Of a DNA stretch of 64,000 nucleotides, positions 34,793 through 46,802 are shown piece after piece. The position numbers were made by a program, and so were the translations under genes. How positions within the stretch are numbered: position 1 is the stretch's first letter; the number at the start of each line of letters is the position of its first letter. Where the stretch lies: NCBI GenBank assembly GCA_025331435.1, contig JAIWNI010000006.1, forward strand, positions 434,001 to 498,000, read 5' to 3'. This stretch comes from Choanephora cucurbitarum. Lineage: Eukaryota > Mucoromycota > Mucoromycetes > Mucorales > Choanephoraceae. Below the pieces are notes generated by a model, which saw only the letters and a program-made list of their open reading frames with translations, made no database searches and was not told the DNA's origin.

Positions 34793-37203
34793 GACTGAGC
34801 GAGCGTGATGACTTTATACACAAAGAGAAGAAGAAGAAGAAAAAAGGTTTTTTTTGCTTTCTTAAACACCGCTTTTATGCTTTTGAAAAACGAGTGAATT
34901 GTTTCACAAGGAATACACTTATGGAAATTGCTACCAACAAACAAAACTTCTGACTCACGCATTTGTTTTTGAACGCAAGGATAACACACTGTTTGAAAAC
35001 AATGTACAGTAATTGAAGAGCAGAGTATATACTACTATCATTAAAACCAAACTTATTCTGAGTTTAGTAGTAATACTCCAATAAGTGTAACGTAGTAAGG
35101 TTGACAGAAGCATTGCAGTAGGAATATGTAGTACATAGTAGAACCCTTCTTTCTTTTTCATATGATTATTGAACAAAACATATCGTACAAGGACATCTGG
35201 AAACAAGAACGCAAACTTCATTGTTCATACCTACCACATTCTATGCTTATCAAAACCATTTCATCAGACAAACTAAGAGCTTTAATGACTGATATTGATG
35301 AATGCTTTTTTTTTGTTCTTAGTTAAATCTCAAGAAAGCCTTGACAGAAACTGACTTTTTACTTCTGATTGCTCAGTTATTTATTGTAAGCAAAGCGCTT
35401 TCATCGATAAGTAAAACTCCAAGTATTCATCTCAGTACTAATTACAGAAAACCAGTAACAACCGTCTACACTTGTAGAAAAGAAATTGACTTTACCGATA
35501 CTAAACCCCTTTACAAAGACTTAAACTTTCTGTCGGATGAATTTTATTCGACACAGATAGAAATTGATAGCGTTTAAATAAAGCATTCTTTTTATGGTGA
35601 GCATGATCAAGCTCTTTATCTCTTTCAAAAATATAACATCAATCTCTAAATGCCCAATGTTGATTATAAAGGCATACTTGGACCTTATAAATAATGTGAA
35701 GAGAGACAACACTTGAAATTATTGGTTGCATTATGCTAGAAGCACACCAACTGCGGTTATGGATGAGACTATGAGGTGAATTAAAGAAAGAGATACACTT
35801 CTATAAAGCGTCCCCAATAATACATCATCTAAACGCAATAGTAAAGAAAAAAGTTATCTCAGATAAATTTTACCAGATGATCCTTTTGTCAGCATCAAAC
35901 AAATAAAACCCAAATTGGTTAGTATAGGCATTCGTGTCTATCAGGACACAACTATCCACTATGCTTTCGTTTAAGGCTTTTGTTTTTATTATGTACTTGG
36001 TATGTCTATTTCTTGAAGAGATTTATGAAAGGATTGCTTGAAATGGGTAAAAGGAGATATGTTGGGTGGGCGAAAGAACAGTAGGCACATGTCATTCGGT
36101 AACCTAAATCGAATGGTAAAGCTTTAAGAACATTTATAGAAAAAAATCACAAACAGAGAAATGGTTTGATGCAATGATAGTCAGAAAACAAAATCATCGA
36201 ACCTTGTTCTATCTTGAAAGGTATGGACATTTATGAACAACACAAATATGTAGCAGCTCAATACACTTTGCATTCAGTTCTGCTAGAAATGTATCCTATA
36301 ACTTGATATGATTACTTCTGATACAACAGTCGCTTTATTTAGGAGTGTACATATTCTTCAGAAATACACTCTTATATTGAGCATACTCTTAAATCGAATG
36401 GTGTTTTAGCGCTTGAAGCGATTCTCAAGTTGAATGGTTGCACACTCAAATTAAGCATACTCTGAAATCAAACACTCTTAAGTTGAGCGACTACTGTATA
36501 TAGTTCTATAGACAGTTATTTAGGCAAGACATATTCGTTGCAATGCATGAAGCGAATTGTCTTGGATTGGATGATGACTAAGGCCTACAGACGGGATTCT
36601 TAAACATCAAGTCTTCCGACAAGCTGACAGCATTGCTAAACAGTTTGTTTTCCCCCACTCTACCTTGACTCAGGACACTAATTTTCATAGGCAGATCACA
36701 TGTTTCATTCCAGTTAATTTATAAAAACTGTTGATAGTAACCTTCCTAATTCGTTTCTTCAGGTCAAAGGATCAAACATATAACTCTTTTCAAAGTGCGA
36801 CATCATTTTGCCTAAAGACGTATATGGCATGAATAAAGGCGGTGGTGTACAATTGATCTGCGTTCTCTGTAGCTATCAGTTTTGGAAAGAGGGAATGCTT
36901 TATTTTATTCTCTTCTTTTTAACGATAGACACTATCGATATTACCATATAGCTAAACCTTTCTTTTTTCTTTTTGGAAAAAAAATCTACAAGTCTTCTTG
37001 ACCTACAAAAAAAAAAGATACAGTCAACAAGTTCAATAAAAACACAAAGGGATACTTCAGTTTGCTCTTCATTTTCTTGCAAAAACAAAAAAATCCAAAG
37101 GCAAGTCACATACCACCATGAAACAAAGCGTATATTTCTCTCAGTCTGCACTCTATTTCTAGAAATGGTGTACCTTTCTTTCTGTCTTTTCTTTGCTTAG
37201 ACT
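34793..37203. promoter_or_regulatory. 2.4 kb divergent region between SAC1 and DDB1
   Basis: AT-rich DNA without a supportable gene. It holds the promoters of SAC1 (left) and DDB1 (right) and, at about 36335-36495, a run of imperfect AAGAGTG-type repeats described separately. A hydrophobic 88-codon minus-strand frame at 34955-35221 has no motif, promoter or splice support and is not called. Confidence 0.45.
36335..36495. repeat. Imperfect repeated motif, possibly a solo transposon end
   Basis: Several degenerate copies, in both orientations, of a motif like CACTCTTAA(A/G)TTGAGC occur in about 160 bp, and the block ends in GACTACTGTATA. Ends in TACAGT followed by repeated short motifs are common in Tc1/pogo-type elements. 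Related words (TTTAAGAGTACGC, TTAAGAGTGTACTT) appear at 61714-61795. No partner terminus was found, so this is tentative. Confidence 0.35.
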
Positions 37204-40200
37204 ATGACTTATCATAAATATGTGGTGACGGCGCAAAAACCAACTGCAACCCAGCTCTCAATCAAAGGCTCCTTTATATCACCTCATGAGACAAACCTTA
37301 TATTAGGGTGAATTTTATTTTCTCTTATTTTATGGCTCAGTAGATCCAGTTGGCTGATCAACTTTTCTTATGCTCACTTAGGAAAGGAACGCGTATTGAA
37401 GTATACACTTTGACGCCTGACGGCCTGAAACCCACAATAGAGTTCAGCGTGCATGGAACTATAATTGCCCTGAGGTTATATATACCTAAAGTAGAGAAAA
37501 CAAGAAGAAAAACAACATAATTCTAGTCTAACAAACTTTTTTTTTTTAGGACAAAGATAAAGCTTCTTTATTTCTACTGACCTCCAGACACAAATACTGT
37601 ACTCTCTCCTATGATATTTTACAACAGCAAATAATCACAGAATCATCAGGCGAAATTGGATTTCCTGGTCAACCGCGTAAAGAGACGATTGATTCAACAC
37701 TTGTTGTAGATGCTTCTTGTAGATACTTTGCGACGTCCCTTTACGATTCTACAGTCACCATCATCATTCCAGATATATTCAAATCAAAAGACTATGTCCC
37801 CACATCTCAGCCTTTGCGCAAAATATCATTAAGAGCAAAAGATGGTAAACGGCGTCAACAACAGGATCATATCATACAAAATCCACCCGATTATATAAAC
37901 ATTAGGTATCATTCAAGAAGCCAACATATTTCCTGTTGGTTGACCATTCTAACATAATTTTTTGCTATTTAAGCCTTCATGACAAACATATTGTATCACT
38001 AGCCTTTCTGAATGGTGATTCACCTACACCTACCTTGTTGATATTGTACGATGATCCATTAGGACGACGCTATCTTCAACAGTTTACACTAGATACCAAA
38101 AATAGACAATTAGTTCCTGGAGATGTTTTGATGGATCACTTTGAATCTGATGCTAATCTGCTTATATCAATGCCTGCTCTACTCGGAGGTGTCGTATTAA
38201 TTGCTGGGAAATTCATTCGATACCTCAAACCAAATCAACCACCTATTGCTATTGGCATTCGACCTTCTACTATTACTAGGTAGTTCAATCATAACTAAGC
38301 CTTGATTATTTTCACTTTTGGCTGACATCTTTCTGAAAATAGCTTCTCTATCATGAATGAACAAGGAACACGTATTTTGTTAGGAGATGCAGAAGGCTTG
38401 TTGTATTTGCTCAATTTGCATATATTCGAAAACAAAGTGAACTCCTTATCGTTTATACCACTTGGATCGGTAACGTATATAGCATGATATTTTGTACTAG
38501 ACTTAGGTCTGACTTACAAAGGGATAATTGCATCAGATTTCTGCACCTTCATGCTTGACTTATTTGGGCAACGATGTTGTCTTTGTTGGATCAACAGTAG
38601 CAGATTCACAGATCATTCATATCAGACGTACAAGTGTATCCGAGACAGGCGAAACATTAAGTGTGATTGATGAGCTACCTAATCTGGGGCCCATCACTGA
38701 TTTTTGCGTAGCTGATCTGGATAAGCAAGGACAGACACAACTCATCACTTGCTCTGGTGTTGGTAAAGATAGTTCACTCAGAATTATTCGAAATGGTGTT
38801 GGATTGAATGAACTGGCAGCAATTCAGATCAGCGGAGTGAAAGGCGTTTGGGCTTTACGCCCTTCTTTTGAAGAAACATTTGACGACATGCTTGTCTTAT
38901 CTTTTGTCAACCAGACACGCTTATTGGCATTAAGAGGCAATGGAATGACGCAGCTAGAGTCTCATTCAGCACTTGATCTTCATGCTAGGACTTTGATTGT
39001 CAGTAACGTGAAAAATGATATGTTGATTCAAGTAACAGACAAAAGCATACGATTGATGTCTTCTCATAACCATGGACAACTGATTGACCAATGGACTCCT
39101 GATCAGCCTAACACACATATCACTGTAGCCAGTGTTAATCCTACTCAGTGTGTGATTTCAACTGGATTTGGCAAATTGTTAGCATTTGAACTTAGCCAAC
39201 AAGGACTACGTTCGATTGGGTAAGCGATTTCTCTTTCTTCGAAGTCGGGAATTGACTCTCTCTCTCTTGTTGCTTTTACAGATCAGCTCAACTGGATAAT
39301 GAAGTATCATGCATTGACATTAGTCCTATTGATACTGAGCATCCTTACCAGTCTAATGTTGTTGCTGTTGGTACATGGAGTAATGTGGGCGTTTGTCTGT
39401 TAACCTTACCTGACCTTAGATTCATTACTGAAGAAAAGCTGGCAGGAACAATCATGCCTCGCTCTTTGCTAATGGCCCAATTTGAAAACATCTGTTACCT
39501 GTTGGTTGCCTTAGGTGATGGTCAATTCTATAATTTCAAGTTGGATGTACGAGAAGGAAAATTGTTTGATAAGAAGCGCTCCTTCTTGGGCAAACTTCCT
39601 ATTCAACTTGCTCGGTTTACCTCAAATGGTACAACACACGTCTTTGCCGCTTCAGACAAACCTAGTGTGATCCATAGCAGAAACAAAAAGCTGATCTACT
39701 CAAGTGTCAATCTAAAAGAAGTACGCCATGTTTCCTCCTTCAATAGCCTTTCGTTCCCTGATGCAGTAGCGTTAGCTACTAAAGATGGATTGATAATTGG
39801 ACAGATGGAAGAGATCCAAAAGCTGCACATCACCAAGATTCCTACAAACGACACACCAAGACGAATTGCTTATCAAGAAGCCTCCCGTACCTTTGGTCTA
39901 GTGACAGAAAGAGTTGTTTCCGAATCTTATACTCGCAGCACCACAACTGGTGGATTTGAGATTCTAGATGATCAATCCTTTAACGGTAAACATATTGGCT
40001 TATTGTCGATAATCGAGCTAACTAGCAAGGCATGTTCTTTATAGTACTTGATCGAGTTTATTTTCAACAGTTTGAAAGACCCACAGCTGCTATTTCGATT
40101 ACATTTGAAAACGATCATAACGAATACTACGTGTTGGCCACTGGTAAAGAAACAGACGAATATGAAAACAACAGCATTGGCCGAATCTGTATTTTTCAAG

Positions 40201-41274
40201 TCACTTTTGAGCGCAAGTTAAAGCTGGTTCATCAATTCCAGACAGAAGGTATGGTAGACTCTGTACGTTCATTTAATGGAAAATTGATTGCAAGCATTCA
40301 TGGCATGGTAAGACATGTTTTTTAAAAAGAATTATTTTGGCATATATCTCTAACAAAAGAGATAACATTTCTTCTATTTTAAAATGGATTTTTTTTAGTT
40401 ACATGTATTTAAATGGGAGTCAACATTTGGCAAGAACAGTCTAACATCTAGTTGCTCGAAAAGATTACCTTCAATTGCTGAGTCCATTACAACTTACAAC
40501 GAGCTCATCATCATAGGCGATTTGGCTTATTCAGTCGTTGTCTTGAGTTATGATCCAAAGACGGACACTTTAACTGAGGTAGCAGCTCATGAAAAACTAA
40601 AGGAAGTTGTTGCCATTGAAGCCTCGGACGATAACCTCTATGTTGCCGCGGAAAGAGAAGGTCATTTGTTTGTTGTTGAGCGATGTCAAGATGAAAGTGA
40701 CGAGCCCGTTTTAGAGACAGTGAGTGTTTGGCACTTAGGTGACTTTGTACGACGATTCAGATATGGTAATTCATTTGTTTGGAGACAAAATGGTTTGTTG
40801 AGTTTGCTAAGAAAGACTGCATTTGTTTAGGTTCTCTAAGTATGAATCATGGCGATCCCGATAAGAACCCTGAAGCACCAACTTTGATTTTTGCTACTGC
40901 TAATGGCTCTATTGGACTCATTGCTGATCTCTCCGCCGAAAGATTCAAGCTTTTGGATCAGATGCAATACAACATGAGCCGTACTATCAAAAGCATTGGC
41001 AACCTTAGCCATATCGAGTAAGTTTAGAGTCAGGCTTATAGGCTAAAAGAGATAATGACAGTTTTCTTTCTTTAGTTGGAGAAGTGTATCGATTATGAAT
41101 AGAAAAGATGATGCGGTTAATTTCATTGATGGCGATCTAATTGAGAGCTTTTTAGACTTGACACCGCAGCAAATGCAAAATGTTGTTGATGGTGTTGGTG
41201 GGGGCCGAAAGTTGGATAAATCAGTAGAAGACATATGTAAAGTTGTAGAGGAACTGATGAGCCTTCATCCTTAA
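37204..41274 (+). CDS. DDB1: DNA damage-binding protein 1 (CUL4 adaptor)
   Basis: Triple beta-propeller adaptor of CUL4 ubiquitin ligases, nuclear and cytosolic. Exons 37204-37307, 37382-37490, 37550-37905, 37974-38279, 38343-38469, 38537-39219, 39282-39985, 40045-40307, 40399-40765, 40831-41017, 41076-41274; 1134 residues (human 1140). It starts MTYHKYVVTAQKPTAT; the MMS1_N/CPSF_A architecture is visible throughout, with FTTP-like and propeller motifs such as GRICIFQVTFERKLKLVHQF, SFNGKLIASIHGM and the C-terminal FLDLTPQQMQNVV and DICKVVEELM. Intron 7 is taken as 39986-40044, which keeps LDRVYFQQFERPTA; a GC-donor alternative nearby would drop it. No oddity in the conserved core. Confidence 0.95.
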
Positions 41275-43246
41275 AAAAAAAAGGCATATACATACACAGG
41301 AAATAGAAGCTTAAGCGTGCACAAACATTCACACATACACTCACCACATATAATTTGTAAATAACCTTTCATTTACCATTACTTAATCACTTTCTTTTCT
41401 TTTTCATCTTGCTAAATCAATAAACTCCTCTTTTTTATTACATAACTTGAAAATTGCATCACAATAATAGGAATAAACAGAATGCACAATCTCAGACAAG
41501 CAAAAGTTGTGTCAGTTTCGATCTAAATACATCGTTTCTCAGTATAGATTACATACTAGAGAGAATTGCTTCGCTCTTACCTTGAAGCTTTAACAGTCTT
41601 TCTTCAAATTAGAGAATTGTTTATGCAACAATGTAAAACTCAAGGATATTGGCACTATTAAACAAAGTGACTAACATATCGATAGGAAGTCAATCGATTC
41701 ATTTACACAGTTGATGTTTGATTTCAATCAAAATGTTTTGAAAAATGAGCTTTTTCGAATACCTTTTTTAGCTCTAAACTGAAAAGATCTCAATCATAGA
41801 GTGTACATTCTATGTGCATTTTTTTTCTGGAATAATATAAACGTTTTTGGAGAAAGACTTATTCCATGAAAGAGAAACGGAGGAAAAGCTTGCCTGTTTT
41901 CCGAAATCAGTTTTTGTTTCTTTTAGACAGCTTCCAAGCAATTTACTCAAATATGTAACAATGAGTTCGAACAACACTTTTACAGAGAAGCTGGGCCGAA
42001 ACTGAAAGAGATGAGTACACTTGCAATGGACTGTTTTTGAAAACAATTCTTCAAATGCTTTTAAATTTCATCATCATAGCTATGTATTGATTCCCGTCAA
42101 ATCAACAGACAAGTCTTCCCTGTCTGTTTGTTAAAATTTTTGTTTGTTTGTTTTTGATCTTCAGTTTCATAATGTATCCTGCAAAGAGCTATCGAAACTA
42201 TAGGTTCTCTTGATTGGCATAATAAGGTTTCTAAAAAAACGATCGCCGTAGGAGGTTTGTTGTTGCAATCATGCTATCCTTCATCTTTTTTCTGAGTGTT
42301 GAATGGAGTAAATCAGCACTTTGTTTTTTCTTGGTACTAAGCGCAATTGTGCCATATCTTAGGAAAAAACCAAAACTGTCTCTTCTGTGCTTTCTTGTAC
42401 ATCTCCTGCTGGTATTTTTGTATCTTGCATCAACGTTTGTTGTATTGCAATACGAATCCCGTATGGAAGGAACACCGCCAAGATATTGAATAAAAAGGCT
42501 CTCATATCGCTGTTGTTTTCTGGCATCAAAAAATCTTATTCAAAAACGTCTCGAAAATACAACATTCGGATTTGTAACGCTTTGAACTCTTTCAGAACTA
42601 GAATTCTAACCATGTTTGAATATGCATTTAGAAATAAAAGTTGTTATTCTTTTACTTGAATATTCCAGAAAAGAAAAAAGGATGGACATGAAGCTTTTTG
42701 GGTATGATATCAATCCAAAATATGAACAAACAAAAATGGATATTAAAATGATTTGCCCTAAAGCTCTAAAATATTTATTGTAACATAAGTGGAACAATCA
42801 AAAACAAAAAAAAAAGAAAGCTCGGACCATTCCTGCTTTGCTGCAGTTTCAGAGAAATTTACCTTGTGCATGTTAGCACAATCATCAAGATTGAACAGAT
42901 AAAACCATAGAATAAATCAAGTTGAAGGACAACATATAGGTGGCTAATTGTAGCATCTTGACACTATATTCTTCAGTACAATCTAGTTTAAACAGAAGAT
43001 GTTTTGCTTTGGATTCTCTCAACCCCCTTTTTTTATTCACATGGCAAGTAAATAAAGCAATTTTTTATACCTATGAAAGTCAAATAAACATTGCAAAATC
43101 ACCTAAGGTCTTTTTTTATTAGCTAGCCACTTTGTTTTGCCTTCAAAAAATCATCGTTCTCAAAATTTACTATAAAAAGAACTTTGTTAGGTTGTTAATA
43201 GTTCAACAATCTCCTTTTCTTCTTCTTTTATCTGTTTCTTTCCTAT
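41275..43246. other. 2 kb tandem intergenic region
   Basis: AT-rich DNA between DDB1 and the Ecm33-like gene. Short hydrophobic frames around 42271-42797 lie on both strands over the same DNA, a sign of AT-rich chance frames, and no gene is called. The right end carries the TATA box and CT-rich leader of the next gene. Confidence 0.5.
43171..43179 (+). promoter_or_regulatory. TATA box of the Ecm33-like gene
   Basis: TATAAAAAG, 76 nt before the ATG at 43247, followed by a CT-rich leader (43210-43240). Confidence 0.6.
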
Positions 43247-44567
43247 ATGACTAAGTTACTTTCTTTGTCTGCTGTTCTTCTTTTGGCATCTGCTTCCTTT
43301 ACTTCTGCACAGGGTAAGTGTTTGATCCTGTTGTTAGTTTTACCGAAGATTCATTTTCTCTTTTTATTCTGTAGCTGGTAACTGTGAAAGAAATGTCAAG
43401 GTTGTTGCTCAAGCACACTTAGACGAAATCAAATCTTGTAAAAACTTCAAGGGAACAATTGAAATCAGTCAAATGCCTGAAGTGAACCTCAGAATGACCG
43501 GTGTTGAGGAAATTACAGGTGAATTGATTGTCAGTGGTAATTCTGCCCTTCAATCTTTCAGCGCACCAGAACTCAAGAAGGTAGATGGCTCTCTCCGTAT
43601 CGAAAACCACACACTTCTCAACAGGTTGGAACTGCCTCAATTGACTGAAGTCAAGACTCTTTGGATGTCTGTTTTGCCTGCTCTTCAATCCATTCAGTTC
43701 CCTGCTGGTCTTTCAAAAGCCAATATTGTTCGTTTTGAAGATACTCGCGCCCCCAAAATCGATGGTTTCAAGCCAGAGAAACTTGAATCTTTCACCTTGA
43801 CTAGCAACAAATTAATCAAAACTTTTGACTTCAGCTCAGTAAAGGAAGTCAGTGGCGATATGCTCATTCTCGGTAACAGTCCTGAATTGGACTTCCAAGC
43901 AACCCAATTAACTATTCTCAACAAGGCTTCTTTCTCCAACATGGAAAAACTCAGTCTACCTGCTTTAAATCTAGTACGATCCGATCTTTCTATTCAAGAA
44001 AACTACTTCACTTCTCTCAGCATGGATAGTGTCGAGCGCATTGGTGGCACCATCGCTATCGCAAATAACGACAAATTGACCGAAACCTCCTTCAAGAGTT
44101 TAGGACAGGTCACTGGTGCCCTCTCAATCGGTAACAACACACAACTAACTGCTATTGATGGTTTCCCCAAATTATCAGAAGTACATGGTACTATTGATTT
44201 AGCTGGTGGCTTCAACATATACTCTTTGCCTGCTCTTCAAGATGTTCGTGGTGGCATGCGTCTTCAAACTACATCCAATCAACTCGCCTGCTCTGATATT
44301 GAGCGCAAGCTGAAGGGTGAGCATATTGTCAAAGGAAACGCATGGAGTTGCTCAGCTAGTATGCAAGAATCAAATATGGTCCCTACTGTTGGCCAAAACC
44401 CTACAAGCCCAACTACAAGCGGAACTACTGGTAGTCGTAGTAGCAGTGGATCTAGTGCTAGTGTTGGAGGTGCTGATGTCATTACTTCTACATCTTCTTC
44501 TACAAAGCTAATTGCAGGCCAATCCCTATTGATTGCTGTCTTTGGTGCTATCTACGCTACACTTTAA
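43247..44567 (+). CDS. Ecm33/Sps2-like GPI-anchored cell-surface protein
   Basis: Exons 43247-43313 and 43375-44567, 419 residues. The signal peptide (MTKLLSLSAVLLLASASFTSA) is encoded almost entirely by exon 1. The mature part is a receptor-L-domain/leucine-rich-like repeat array of about 24-residue units, for example ITGELIVSGNSALQSFSAPE, VDGSLRIENHTLLNRLELPQ and VHGTIDLAGGFNIYSLPAL, as in yeast Ecm33, needed for cell-wall integrity. A Ser/Thr/Gly-rich stalk follows (SGTTGSRSSSGSSASVGG), then a hydrophobic C-terminus (LIAGQSLLIAVFGAIYATL) typical of a GPI signal. Several N-x-S/T sites occur. The TATA promoter suggests strong expression. Confidence 0.88.
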
Positions 44568-44779
44568 GTTACTGTATTGCAATTTTTTCTCTTAATCTAA
44601 TTGAAATAAACAAGAAACGTATATTTAAGCTGACTTTTATTGAATTTTTTCATATATCTATAATTTGATGTGCTTTCGAGTAAAAGGCATCTAAGTTATC
44701 TGACCTATTGTTTGAGTGCAAAGTTATGCTTAAAATCTTTTTGTACTACCTTTCAATTTCGATTTTTTAATTTTTCATC

Positions 44780-44787
44780 TATAAAAT
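44780..44787 (+). promoter_or_regulatory. TATA box of the oxidoreductase gene
   Basis: TATAAAAT about 64 nt before the ATG at 44844, followed by a pyrimidine-rich leader. Confidence 0.45.
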
Positions 44788-44843
44788 TCTATTTTCTCGT
44801 CTCTTTTCTTTCGTACTTTTTTTTTATTTCAACAAAACAAAAT

Positions 44844-46434
44844 ATGGCAAAAGAATTTGACTTTTGTATCTTTGGTGGAACTGGATTAACTGGAAAACAG
44901 ATCGTTCGTCATGTGTTTGAACTTTCAGTCACTCATCCTGACTTTTTTGCTTCTGGGTTCCAATGGGCTATTGCAGGCAGAAATGCCGAAAAGTTAGAGG
45001 CCGTCATTGATGAATTCGTGCGGAAGTATCCTGAAGCAGCCATTGCCAAGCCGTCTGTATTCGTTGCTAATGTGAATTCAAGAGATCAAATTGATGCTAT
45101 GACGACAAAATCAAAAGTATTAATTAACGCTGTAGGCCCTTTTCGGTTTATGGGTGAATATGTAGTCCGTTCTTGCGTCGAAACTGGTTGTAATTATGTT
45201 GACGTTACAGGTAAAAATTCTACATGAGTTTGTGCATTTGTGGGTCTATACGTATTTCTCTTAATTGAGAAGGATTGAAGGAGTCAAAAGGAAGAAAAAA
45301 TAGGTTAACATACAACTTAGGTGAACCTGAGTTTATTGAGCGTATGCAACGAACCTATCAAGAGAAAGCGAAAGCAAAGAGCGTAACCATTGTTCATGCT
45401 TGTGGTTTTGATAGTGTAAGCAATACAAGTGATCAAAAATGCTTTAGTAGAAAACTAATTTTTCTGTAATTTTTTAAAAAAAAAAGGTACCTACAGACCT
45501 TGGCGTACTTTACACTAAGCAACTATATACTCAACGCAATTGGATTCTAAATCAGATAGAAATGTTTCTCAAGATACATGTAGGCCCTGCAGGCATACGA
45601 GGTGGCTATGCAACTTTTGAGTCAGCAGGTAAGTAAAAGAAATAAGACTTTCATCCTTTCCATCTACTCTGTTCAATGTGTTAATTTCTTTTTCTATCTC
45701 TTTGGGGGAATGTGCTCTTTATCTTAGTTCATGGTTTTGGCTCAGCAGAACTTTTAAAAGAAATCCGTAAGGCCTCTACATTGAAAAAGCTACCTAAACC
45801 TCAAGGACAAAAACTACAGTTCCACAGCCATGTGGCATATGATAATGAATTTGGTTATCATGTCCCATTTGTGTTTGCTGACCCATCTGTTGTTCGTCTT
45901 TCTCAACAAATATTTTTGAGTGGTTTGGCTCAACCATCATCATCAGATGACATTGTGACTCCTCCACCTACTGTCCAATTTGCTGCATACATGTTGATCC
46001 CTTCGCTATGGTATGTCATGTTGTACTTTATGTATGGTATCATCTTTTCGTTTTTGGCAAAGGCACCATGGGGCCGCCAGCTTTTGTTGGATCACCCTGC
46101 CTTGTTTTCAGGTGGCGTTTTCTCAAAAGAACATCCTACACAAGAACAATTAGATCAATGCTCTTTTGAAGTCATCCTTCGTTCCAAGGGATACGACAAT
46201 ACAGTAGAGCTTAAGCATGATGTTCCTCCCAACCAAACTATGAAAGTGGTTGTACGTGGTCCTGAATTGGGGTATGTTGCTACACCTCGTATTGTTGTGC
46301 AATGCGCTATGGCCCTTTTAAATCATCCTAACGAGGTGCCTCATGGCGTCTTGACTCCCTCTACTGCTTTCTGGCGCACAGATATCATTGAAAAACTTCG
46401 ATTTGTTGGTATTACCTGTGATGTTTCTTGTTAG
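44844..46434 (+). CDS. Saccharopine dehydrogenase-like oxidoreductase (SCCPDH family)
   Basis: Exons 44844-45210, 45321-45415, 45487-45628, 45728-46434, 436 residues. The Rossmann start is FDFCIFGGTGLTGKQIVRHV, followed by AIAGRNAEKL and INAVGPFRFMGEYVVRSCVE, then GCNYVDVTGEPEF and HACGFDSVPTDLG, all typical of the SCCPDH-like family (yeast YNR007W-like, bacterial trans-acting enoyl reductases). One membrane-like segment (LIPSLWYVMLYFMYGIIFSFL) lies past the middle, as in human SCCPDH, which is found on lipid droplets. The substrate is unknown; it is not expected to be the lysine-pathway enzyme. Intron 1 (110 nt) is the longest in this gene. Confidence 0.88.
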
Positions 46435-46802
46435 AATAGATGCAATTTCTTTTATGTGAATATATGAGAAGCTACTGTAGCTTTTTAATATTAGTTTAAA
46501 CTTTCATATTCGTCCGTTTCTGTAATCACATTATAGTATGATAATACTGTCAAGAATACCAATACTATAATCGCAGATTTCCTTCTCTCCATCCTCATAT
46601 CATAACCTATACATGAGATGATAATGCAATAACAAGAAGCATCTTCCTTTTTACCCCTCTCTCTTTTCTTGTAAAATTTAGAGTGAAAAATCCCCGCACT
46701 GGTAAACTCGTGCACAAAAAAAAAATCATTTAAACGCGCTTTCAAAATTTTTTCGATAACCTTTCCTTACGTTTATTCCTAATAGTAATAACAGAAAAGA
46801 AG
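46435..46802. other. Tandem spacer before CCT3
   Basis: About 370 bp between two plus-strand genes. A run of nine A (46719-46727) and AT-rich DNA is present, with no gene. Confidence 0.5.

Noticed and set aside
34955..35221. 88-codon hydrophobic minus-strand frame upstream of SAC1
   Set aside because: Composition is typical of AT-rich chance frames, with no recognisable motif.
39986..40071. GC-donor intron alternative in DDB1 intron 7
   Set aside because: The GT-AG pair 39986-40044, with branch-like GCTAAC, is standard and keeps the plausible LDRVYFQQFERP stretch.
42271..42797. Short hydrophobic frames on both strands
   Set aside because: Frames on both strands overlap the same DNA and none resembles a known protein.
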